Of a DNA stretch of 64,000 bases, positions 42,401-54,400 are shown piece by piece (positions within the stretch are counted from its first letter, which is position 1; every line of letters starts with the position of its first letter). The position numbers and the translations under genes were made by a program. Source of the DNA: Hippopus hippopus (Eukaryota > Mollusca > Bivalvia > Cardiida > Cardiidae). The notes beneath the pieces were generated by a model that did not search any database, had not been told where the DNA came from, and saw only the letters and a list, made by a program, of their open reading frames with translations. The stretch is from NCBI GenBank assembly GCA_946811185.2, contig OX328112.1, positions 13,045,215 to 13,109,214 on the forward strand, given 5' to 3'.

Positions 42401-45400
42401 TGATATGAATCTGAGAATTTCATGCATATGGGAAAAAAGTACAACTTTAATGTTAAGTGCATTTAGTTTTTCACAAAAGATTTACCATAAGCGATGTTAC
42501 GGTTATAGAATAAAAGCAACTCAAAGTGACAAAAAAATTAAGCTTTCAAAAAACTCTAAAACTTACGTGCTACTTTTAGTCTCGCACTACATGAGGTTTG
42601 GCCTGCAGGGTTGTGAGCTTTCACGCCAAACAGTCCTGCGTCAGCTGGTCTGACATTTTTCAAGGTCAAGGTGTGTACCTTATCTGCTACCTCGATGATG
42701 ATATCCTCAGTTTCTTTAAGTTCAACATTGCCCTTTGACCTATAAATTTATTTCCAATCAATTAACCCATATTTTATCGATCCTGAGAAAGAAGCCTTTT
42801 GAAAACATTGTGGGAAAACGAGAAAATGCTGGTAACCAGCATTTTCTCCTTTTCCTACAATGTTTTCTACTCTGCGTAAAACAAATTTTAATTTTGAGTC
42901 ACATTTATTTTATTATCTACAAATGCTCTGAATTTGGACAAGTCTATAATTTTGTCATGTGGTAGAGAGTTAAGCTTTAAAGTACTTATGAACATCAAAG
43001 ATAAGGTTGCTTATGAGGATGATAAAGATCAGGGTCAGATTGCACATAAAACACACTTGTATCTTTGATGATGCTATTTTTCTTTGAAAGTGTAGAAAAC
43101 ATTGTGGGAAAAGGAGAAAATGCTGGTTGCCAGCATTTTCCCTTTTTCCCACAATGTTTTCAAAAGGCTTCTTCCTCTGGGTCATTAATTACTGTATGGT
43201 GTTTGACACCGTTTTCAATATTATTTCAGTTATAATGCGGCGGCCAGTGCACCAATCCATGCTTTCCTGGAGTTTCTTTTACCAGTACTCCAAACAATAT
43301 TCTTTCCAAGCCACTGGCTGCTTTTCCACATAACCATCGTCAAAACAACAGTCAGCAGTAACAGAGGAACGGATCCTGTAACAATTACTATCATCAATCC
43401 TCTGAAAGAAATTGGCCAAGCCAGGTATCAAACCAGTGACCCCTTGTTCTCAAGTCCTGTCCACTACCTACTGAGCTTTTGCGGCTCGGCTCTCCAGGTC
43501 GTTAAAAAGTTGGTGTTGTGTGGTTAAGGGGTTATATGAACACTTACCATGTACAATGTGGTTTAGGTTTGCCAGTTACTTCAACTTCGAACTTTACAGT
43601 AGCTTTCTCGATAGCATCCACATTTTCCATCTTGCGTACAAACTTGGGGCTTTCTTTCTTCTCTGTAAAAGTTAAAAGAAATATTTTTAGTGGTTGGTGC
43701 TAAGAAATGCCATCCCCCTTTTTTAAAGGCCCAATAGAAGCCAGAAAAATAATTTAGGTATTTGAAATCATTTAAATTTAGATTATACCCTTTTGAAGTA
43801 TGGAAAAAAATGTGAAGATGACAATCTGTTATTGGGATGTTGGTCCAAGAGTTAGTTGCTGGTAGAAAAATGAATTTTAAAATCAGGCAAAAAGTACACA
43901 AAAGATAGAGTGGCCTGGCAGCTTTAACCCAGTTTTGAAATTAATCTCTGTACCAGCAACTAACACTTGGACCAACCGTACAATAATAGATTAACATCTT
44001 CACAATAATTTCCATACTTCTAAATGGTATGACTTAAATTTTAAATGTATTTTAACACCCACTTTGTTTACTTTTGGTATCTATTGTTACTTTAAAAAAA
44101 ATCTTAACCTGTAACTGACATCTCGTTTTGCTTTAAGTTGGGTGAAATTTTTTCCGAAATGTAGCAATCAAAACAGCTACAATTTAGGATGACATATTAA
44201 AATAAAAAAAAAAGATACACTGACCTTCAACTGTTAGATTAGCAACACTGCTAACTTCTCCAGCTTTATTTGTTGCTGTGGCCTTGACCTTTCCAGCATT
44301 TTCCACTTCTGTGTTGTCAATACTGAGACTATGTGTGACATCACCAAGCATTCCCTTACGCTGGTCTGTGTGGAATTTGAGGCCTGTTTCTATTGGCTGG
44401 TCATTGATGGACCTTAACACAAAAGGAGTACATATTAAAAGTAGTGCTTTACTCACTAACTACTTCTTTGTCTTCAGTGAACCACTTTTGGAAACATATT
44501 GGCAAAAGGAGAACCATTTTGTTATGAAAAAATTATCCTTTTATCATTTGTATTCATGTATTAAATGCAAGTTGGTGTTGGTTACTGGTATTATGTAAAG
44601 ATTCCTTGACAAGAAGACAAAATTTTAGTTATGTCCAAATTGAAAGCTTAGCAAATTAAATGCCACTCAAATGATGTAAATTGTTTTCCTTTTCCTACAA
44701 ACGTTTTCAAAACTCCTCTTCTACAGGGTCGTTAAAACATGAGGGCTTTTTTTTTATTTGTGGTAAAGGGTTAACCTAAATTTGTTCAATTAAGTACAAG
44801 TACTTTATTGAGTTTACCTCTTTACCACACAATCCCAAGTTTCATCGACCCCGAAGAAAAAGCCTTTTGAAAGCCTTGTGGGAAAGGAGAAAATGCTGGT
44901 AACCAGCATTTTTTCTTCTACAAGGTTTTCTACAGTTTCACAGACAATAACCATCATTTCAGCTAAATTCTATATGTCGTCTGCCAATGCTTTCAATTTG
45001 GACCAGTCTAAAACTTTGTCGTTTGGTAAAGAGTTAACAGTTCACTGATTCACCAGCAAAAAACTTGATATGACAGGGAGTTACTTGGATAATGAGCAAC
45101 TTTTGCAATTAATATAGTTTCTCATACCATAATGTCTAACACCTTTTAAAATTTAAGGAGTACTAATAATTCCATATGTACTAATCCACTATGTCAAAAT
45201 ATCTTACCATGTCACTTCAGGTTTAGGGATGCCTTTCACAGCACATTCAAATTTAACAGGACGGCCCTCTCTGCAATCCCTGTCTGTCAATTTACGGGTA
45301 AATTCTGGGGCTTCCATTTTACCTGTAAAATTGAATGTTTTTTGTTTTTCAAACATACCGGTATGTAATTAAAGCAAGCATATTAGATTGACAGGATTGG

Positions 45401-48400
45401 TTAGGAATCTAACTTATCACTTCCAATGGACAAATTTCTTCATTTGTGCATCAAATTATTCTCAATTGGAGAAATTGAGTGTAATCAGCCATTTCCCCTT
45501 TTGAAACAATATTTTCACGTTTGTTCATGCATCCAATTTTCTAAATAAATTTTTTATCTCTATCGTTATCCTTTACCAGAAGGAAAAGAAAATGCTGGAA
45601 ACCAGGATTTCCTTCTTTTCCAACAGTGTTTTCAAACCTTTCAAAGAAAAGTGCAACCATTTGTGCAGAATTCTATACATGGTCTGCAAATGCTTTCAAT
45701 TTCGAAAAGTCTAAAATTTTGTTGTATGGTAAGGAATCAAGCAAACATTCCACATGTACTGAATTTGCCTTAACCTATAGCTCCTCACTTGAAAAAAATT
45801 TAACATGCACTCTCATAGATAATCATAGAGATTTTTAATTAACAATATATAGGAAGGCATTTTGATTGCTCCATTGAAAACAATCTAACACTTTACCAGG
45901 TAATAGATCAAGTATAGCTCAAATACTGGGACTTGTCTTTGAAAGGGAGAAAAAGGCAAAAAAATGCTAATTACCAGCATTTGTTCCTTTTCCCACAAAG
46001 TTTTCAAAAGGCTTCTTCCTTGTGTGCTAAAACCATAGGATCAGCTTGTAAATTAATTAAAACAAGTTTATACCTTCGACAGTGATTTTAGCTGTTGTTT
46101 CAGCCACACCTGCAGAGTTTTCAGCGATGCATTTATATTCTCCATCTTGGTCCATTGTCATTTTGTTAATGGTGAGAGTGGCTGTGTCATCCTCATAGGA
46201 TTGTTTGATATTGGGGGTTGGTATCAGTTCCTTGCCATCCCTCAACCAGGCAACATCAGGTCTTGGCAGCCCAATGACCTTGCAGGTCAAGGTCATTGGT
46301 TTGTCCTCCATTGCAGTCTGTAACAAATTAAATATGGTGTACACTGCTTGTCCATTACTCTACCAAATCAACTGTCCATGCCCATGCAGTCCATAAATTT
46401 GGAAAACACCATTATTGTGGGAGGAAGAACAGTTGCTTGGCCTGACAGTAGCCTTTAGAGTGCTGCATTTATTATCCACTGAAGGCAAAACAAAAGCCAA
46501 TACAAATGCTCCAACTTTCCACTGAAAATATCATGTAGCCCTACCAGTATTTGCTGGACTTCAAGATGACAAATGTGGCTAAAGTAATTAGTATTGTCTT
46601 TTAAAAGGATAGAAAACATTGTGGTAAAAGGAGAAAATTCTAGTTATGCTGTGGCTTTTCCCACAATGTTTTCAAAAGCTTTCTTCTGTTAACGACGTTC
46701 GCGACAGTTTCCATTATCACGCTTCGTGTAACTATCACGCTCACCTTTTTACTCGAAACGGTGAGCACCTAACACAGTTGATCCTGCCACACTTGTCAAT
46801 ATCTTCAGAATGGATAAACCAAGAACTAAAACGGATCATTTCATGTCAGCAAAACGAAGAAAAAAGTATTTAAACCAAGCCAAATAATTATATGCGAGGC
46901 AAGAATCCGAAATTACCTATTCAAAAGATCGGACTGAAAGTCAAAGTGAATCACCTAACTACGTCACCTAACAACGGAAATATGGACACATGCTACTAGC
47001 GCTCTATTTTGCAGACGTATCATCGAGCTAAAACATCCTTTCAGATGCAGATGCTTTCAGTTTGGTCTAGTCCAAAATTATGTCACTTGGTAAAGACTTG
47101 CAGAAAAAAAGGAGCTGTAACTCTTTCTCCTTTACCGGGTTATCCCTTATTGTGATGAGTCTGCAGCCGACAATACTAGAAAACATTGATGTCAAAAGGA
47201 GAAATTGCTCCTACTAACTGATTTCGCCTTTTTGCACACTGATTTCTGACCCATCAAAGGGCTGTGATACATGAATACCAGGTTAAGGTTTAGCGTCTGC
47301 AAACGTGTCAAATTGAGAAAAGTCCAGAATTAGTCGTTTAGTAATGGGTTAAATGCTAACATCAGTATTACATTTATATGCTATGGATTGGTTTATTATG
47401 ACAAACAAATTTGATTCTTATAAACACTGTTGAATTGTTGAAAAAATTTAGATAATTTACTTCATATAATGTCTTTGTCTTTGACAAACCCTACATTTAC
47501 TCATTAGTTATTGCCCCAACCACAAACTTAAAATGTATTTTCTTAAAAAATAAGGCATGTGACCTTTTTGATTTAAGCCTGATTCTTTTAGTTTAGTACC
47601 TGAATATTATTTATAGAAAAAATAAGAAAAATCTGAATGTTAGAACATTGAAAAAAATAACTTTAAAGGATACGCTTTGTTTTTTTTTTGTTTTTTCCCC
47701 AAAGGTGTTTTAGCCATAAGTTAAGGGTTTTTTTTTTTTAAAGATTTATACTCAGTATACTCTAAATTATTTTTTTCATTAAATTTGATGTTTCACCAAT
47801 ACAATGACATAAAATTTGCTTATAACTGTTGTCATTTTAAAAAAATATACATAGACTTAGTTTTCATAGGTGAAATTTCATTCTGAACTGCCGCAATTCA
47901 GGGTGTACTAAAAGAAATATTCATAGAATTTTCCCAAAGCTGGTGACCCCCTTTTTTTATCACCTATTTTTGAAGATCAGATAATATACTATCACCACAC
48001 TAAGTTTCATGAAATTCTGAATGTTTTCAAAAAATGATGAAACTGTAGCGATCGTCTTAAAACAAGAAATTGTTTGGTAAAGGGTCAATGAATAAGCAAA
48101 TAATACTGAGGGCTTGACAGAAACTTACTGTTGCCTCCAAGACTTCAGTGAATTCTGGTGGCTGGGATAATTCTTGAGATCTGATGACGAGCGGAGATTC
48201 CGTTACCCTGTCTTCTCTTACCACTGTGAAAGAAATAATATAGTCAAAGTAGCAAACCAGTAAGGTGGGTAACTGTTTCATAAGATAAAAGTATAGCTGC
48301 AGATAATCACTTAGAGTGCCTTTTATATATTTTGTTGGCTTCAAGGCCAGTGCAGATCAAGATAAGACTACACAAAACAGTCTGATATGGAATCTACCTA

Positions 48401-51400
48401 GTCTGCTTTGCCGAGACATTCTAGATCAAAGCTTAACCTTTTACCAAACAATCTTGGGTTTTCATGACTCTGAGAGAGAAGCCTTTTGAAAACATTGTGG
48501 GAAAAGGAGAAAATGCTGGTAACCAGCATTTTCTCCTTTTCCCACAATGTTTTCTACCCTTCCAGAACAAATTTCAATTTTTACATCACTTTAATTTTGT
48601 CATCTGCAAATGCTTTCAATTTGGACCAGTCTAAAATTTTGTTGTTTGGTAAAGAGGGCTTTTATCTCAGACAGAAAATGTGTTTCAAGTTTATTTGGTG
48701 CTCTGAGGGTTTAATGTTTTCTACCAATAAGAGAACTCAAATACATTTGTACCAATTTCAAAATTGTCTTCTGTGGAAAAAATCACTAGTAATAAAATTT
48801 AGGTAGCCTAAAAACCTGACTGTATGGTTATAAGCATATAAAAGCAGTATCAGAATTTAGCAAGCATAAATTATGTATACTCATATCAGTTACGCTAAGC
48901 TTCGGAGCATATTAGATAACAGTATATTTAAACTGTAAATATGATACATGTATTTAACTCTTTTCCAAATGATGTTTTTTCAGACTTGTCCAAAATAAAA
49001 GGATTTGCAGATGACAAAATTTGGCCCAAACAAAGATGGAAAGTGTACTTGAATGGGTAAAAAACATGGAGGAAAAAGAGAAAATGATGGTAACAAGCAT
49101 TTTCTCCAATTCACACAATGTTTTCAAAAGGTGTCTTCCTCATGGCTGTTAAAACTCATAATTGTCTGATAAAGGGTTAAACCTTTACCAAACAATCCTG
49201 AATTTTAGCAACCTTGAGGAAAGAGGATTTTGGAAACATTGGGAGAAAATAAGAAAACTCTTGTATCCAGCATTTGTCTCTATACCTAATCAACATTGCT
49301 TTTACCATTTCTAAGCCACATCTGACCATTTGAGTCCCATTAATTTGTTGTCTGCAAATGCTTAAAAATTAAAAATTTTTCACCTGGTTAAGAGTTAAAA
49401 AGTTCTTCAAGTAACAACAAAAATCATTGTTATGAATAAAAGATACGAACTTTGACATTATACACAGACATGTATACACAAAACACTGAAATGTATATAA
49501 CATGTATTTATTTACAGTATCTAACAATGTATTCCTGCATGGGCAATTACAAAACAGATCATTACATCAAATTCATGTTGCAAAATAACATTAACTCTTT
49601 CCATACCATAGACTACACCAGAAGCTTTTGTGGACAGTGTAGATCACAGATCAGGCTGCACAAAACATGCAGTCTGATCTGTGATCTACACTGTCCACTG
49701 TGTTATTCTAGGTTTTGAACAAACAATGTCTCCATCTTGTAGCGAATTTTCATCTGTAGCCACTGAGTAATGCTATTCATTTATTTAGTAGTAAAAGAGT
49801 TAACAAGTAAACTTAAATTTCTTGATTCCTCTTCTTAGATTCAAAGGACCTGCAGCAGGTTTTATTTCATTTTTTAATGAGTAATTCATTACATAGAAGG
49901 CAATATGTTTAAAACCTCACTTTGATTAAATTTTTGAGTGCAAATTTTTAAATCAAAGTAAAACCATATCACATATCTATTAACCCTTTACCAAACAGAA
50001 AATTTTTGAACTTGACTAAACTGAAAGCATTTGCAGACGACAATTTCAATGTAGCTCAAATGGTGCATTTATTCTTTGATAGGGTAGAAAACATTGTGAG
50101 AAAAGGAGAAAATGCTGGTTACCAGCATTTTCTCCTTTTCCCACAATGTTTTCAAAAGGCATCTTTCCTAGGGTCGTTAAAAGTCGGCATTGTGCGGTAA
50201 AGGGTTAAGCAATATGATTACAAAACATCCATGTAAAACAAGGATCAAACACATAAAAATGCTGAAAAGGTTCTATCTTTGATTTGTACAGAATTTGACA
50301 AAATATTTTATGAATAATAATTCTGGTTTAGCAGTGGAACTTTGACTATTCCTTATAATAAGAACCAAGTTATTGTGCTTATCCACTGAAATAGTGTACA
50401 GGAAAAAGCATTTCTATCCACAACCCATGCATATTGTGTAAGTCTATTCACTATTGGAAAGTTCTAGAATAATATTATTACATAACTCTTTTAAAGACTA
50501 CAAAAGTTCAGACTTGGCCATATTGAAAAGGCATTAGCAAAAGTCCTAACAAACTGTGACTAAAATTAATGAATGCATCTAGCTTAGGTAGAAATATTAT
50601 TGGAAAAGCAGAAAATGCTGGTTCTCCTTTATCCATCAATATACATGTATTTTATAAGCCTTCTGCTGGTGTAATAAAATCACAGGGTTGTCTGGTAAAG
50701 AGTTTGTTTCATTGACATATAATGGTATACATGTACATCAAATTATATGAAAAAAAAAATAAGTATCATGCATATTTTTATCCTGTTCCTTCTACATTAA
50801 TAAAGTTAACATGTTCTGCTTTATCAAAATTACTCAATTATGATAACAAAGTAAACATTAACCTCTGAAATGCCTATCACAACTAGGGTTGCTTTTGTAG
50901 GCTGAGTTCAAATATTCATCAGAAGTCAAGTACATGTATCTAAAAAAAAGTTTACAATTTCTCATGCACTGTATATCTGTTTAATATTTTCATTTGTTCT
51001 TACAGGACTCTAACTTTTTAGGCATTCATTCACTGGTACCTTATTCATCCATCACCTAGTTTCTGATTAACTTTCACATTACAATATAAACATAAATGAA
51101 ACTGAGGTCTAGTCTAGTTACCCAGCAAAAATTGCTGGGTAAACATGTAATTAAAGACAAGCGTCTTTTTTCTATAAAACAAATCACTTTCAAGAATGAA
51201 AATTTAAATTTCTGTTAAAAGAGAAAGTAATTTTGACAAGTAATTTTGAAAATTGTTATAAGAGAAAAGCTGAAATCATGCTTCAGGTAAAAAAATAATG
51301 ACCTCAAAATCATTTTCATACAGATACACATATTAGACATCACCATACATAGATGTAAAAAGCTTTTAGTTATTTCTTACTTGTTTCATACAATACTTAC

Positions 51401-54400
51401 AGTCATCTGTTTCAAGTACAGAAGTGTAGTCATTTTCTCCTACACAGGATGAAAATTGGGTCACCAATATTTTTTTTTTAAGTTGATAGAATCAAAACAG
51501 TGAATAATAAGTAAGCAGGACTAAATTTGCAAAAATTGCTTTCTAAAGCTATATTTTTGAAGTACAGATGTTCAAAAAAAGTAACCATTTTTTGTATACA
51601 AGAATCAATCTGTCTTAATAGTGCATAATTCAGCATAAAGCATACATGAGGCAAAATGTGGGACATTTTAGAACTGTGTGTGCACATTGATACTTGACCA
51701 TGCTTTTGAAAGCTGTGTGTTTTAGCAATATTTTGTATACTAAATTGCACCTGGCACTTTCACTTCATATGCTTGTAACTGATCAGCTTGATATTTTGTT
51801 ATTTCATGTATTTCTCATAGACTTATACTAAAAATACCTTTTTCTAATCTTGTAAGAGGTTTATGTGGCATTTGTACTTATTGTGTTAATTAGTACATCT
51901 TGGAGATATGCAAATGAAAGACGCTGTGATATAATGTGAACATGATACAGGAATGAATACATAAACTATGACAGTGAAGTACAAATTGTGTAAGGGTAAA
52001 AGTGACATTGTGTCACAACTTAACAACCATACATCACACACAATTGTGTCTTTTTGAAATCAAATCCAAACAATAAAGACTACTCTATACAAGGAAGAAT
52101 GTTATACTCTCCAAAGAAGAAAGCACACAAATCATCCACAAAAGTCTTCAGGTGAAAAATACATACTTTGTCTGTTTATGTGTTAAAGTAATTCAATTCT
52201 ACACCGAAACTAAATCTAGAATTGTATCAAATTATTCTAAAGCTACTAAAACACCTTCAAGATTAAGGTAACATGATACTAAAATGTATTAATCACAAAA
52301 TTATTTGTGTAACCTTAGAAAGGACAAAAAAAGTTTTAGTGTATGACAGGGCTATCAGTGCTTTGAATTGCAAAAGCTTTTGAAAAAAGACATAATTCCT
52401 CAACTCTACTCCAAACTATCCTAAGAAAGCAGGCATTTGAAAATGTTTTAGAAAAAGGAGATAATGCAGGCAACCAGCATTTTCTTCTTTTCCCATCAAG
52501 TTTTTTCCCTCACAAGGACAAATCAAATCATTTTGGCCATACCTAATTTTTCTTCAGGATATGGTTTCAATATGGATGAGCAAAGAAACCTGTACTTTGA
52601 CACAGAGGTAATGTGTGAGAATGGACATGAATGGTTGATAAAAGACCCTTACAAAACATAAAACAACCACACATTGTATATAACATGGAAAAGTACAATT
52701 TACCTTTGACCTCCAGTGGAATATCACAGGTTGCCTTTCCTACTTCATTTTCAGCAACACACGTATAAACACCACCATCCTCTAAGGTCGTGTCCTTGAC
52801 CTCAAAGCAGTAGGTGTCTTCATAGCTTTCAAAGTGGTAGAGGTCTGTGTCTTTCAAGGTCACATTATCCTTTATCCAGGTCACTTGAATAAAATAATTC
52901 AATGAAATATACATTATAATACATAGAATGTAAGTTCTTTTGAGTAAATACAATGTAGAATTTCAAAGAGATGGAATTATCAAAATCTCTATGTTTGATT
53001 AGATTTTTATTCCCCCCACCCATCTTCTCTGATTACACTGTGTTACCTTACTTGAAATACTGAATTTTTACCAAAAAATAAAGGTTGCATGTTCTCTATT
53101 CTTTTTTAAATGCACATCATTAGTTTTCCAGAGTATCATGGTAGTGTGAAGTACAAACCTTTTACCTGCTGGAAACATTGCAATAAAAACAAAGTACTGT
53201 TACCAGTATGTTTTTCATTTCCATAATGTTTTCCAGCCTTTCAAAGATAAATCCTTCCACTTGAGCCCCATTTACTTTGCAGTCTGAAAATACTTTCACT
53301 ATGAAGAAGTTTATTTATTTTTTTATCAGGTAAAGAATTAAAAAGAGCTGGGTTTCTCACCTGTAGGACTTGGTAGTCCAATAACCTTGACAAGGAATTG
53401 GGCTCTGTCATGTTCCCTAGCAACAACCTCAGATGGGGACTTTATGATTTCTGGTGCATATTTCTCTTCTTTTTCTGGAAATGTGGAAAAGCAAAATAAA
53501 CGAAACATTAAACAAGAGGGCCATGATGGCCCTGTATCGCTCCACTGGCTAATAAGTAAAAACACTACAAGCCGAACATTACAATACTTGGCCAATTGGT
53601 TTCAAACTACAAGACATACAAAATTTTCTTTATAAATCCTACGATAAAGTTATGACCCCAGGGCAATGCCATTTTGACCACAAAGCTATAATTACTTGAA
53701 TCCTGGTGGAGGTCCACAAGATAAAGCCCCATGGTTATATGTGTGGTTATAAACAAAAAGATTTTCAAAGTTTCCTCAATAAAAGCCCTGTAAAACATGA
53801 GGCCCCTGAGACAGGGCTAAATTTAGTAGCCCTAGGTCTTATGCTTAGTAACAAGAAGAATTATAAAGTTTTCACCATAAAAGTCCATGTAAAACTTGTG
53901 ACCTCTGGGCTGGGGCCAAACTCGACCCCAAGGCTATAACTTGGGCACTCTTGGTAGACGCCTACTTGATAAAGCTACATGCAAAATTTGGTAGCCCTAG
54001 GCCTTATGGCTAGGTACGAGTAGATTTTTAAAGTTTTCCATCTATAAGCCCATGTAAAACTTGTGACCCCCCGGGCAGGGCCAAATTTGACCCCAGGGCT
54101 ATAATTTGGGCACCCTTGGTAGACACCCACTAGATAAAGCTACATGCCATATTTGGTAGCCCTAGGCCTTATGGCTAGGTAAGGTAAGATTTTTAAAATT
54201 TTCCCTATATAAGCCCATGTAATACTTATGACCCCCAGGGTGGGGCCAAGTTTGACCCCAGGGCTATAATTTGGGCACTCTTGGTAGACGCCCACTTGAT
54301 AAAACTACATGCCAAATTTGGTAGCCCTAGACCCTATGGCTAGGTAACAGAAGAATTTTTAAGTTTTCCCTATATAAGCCCATGTAAAACTTGTGACCCC

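Larger units (their letters stand above)
50706..52397. other. Intron part; candidate microexon and a hairpin only
   Basis: The longest repeat-poor stretch in the window. It contains the 39-nt candidate exon (51401-51439) and the hairpin at 51117. Low density of family A here may hint at constraint. Confidence 0.5.

Noticed and set aside
38527..50208. Regularly spaced palindromic repeats resembling a CRISPR array
   Set aside because: Spacing is irregular, copies are in both orientations and about 220 bp long with TTAA flanks, and the DNA is animal.
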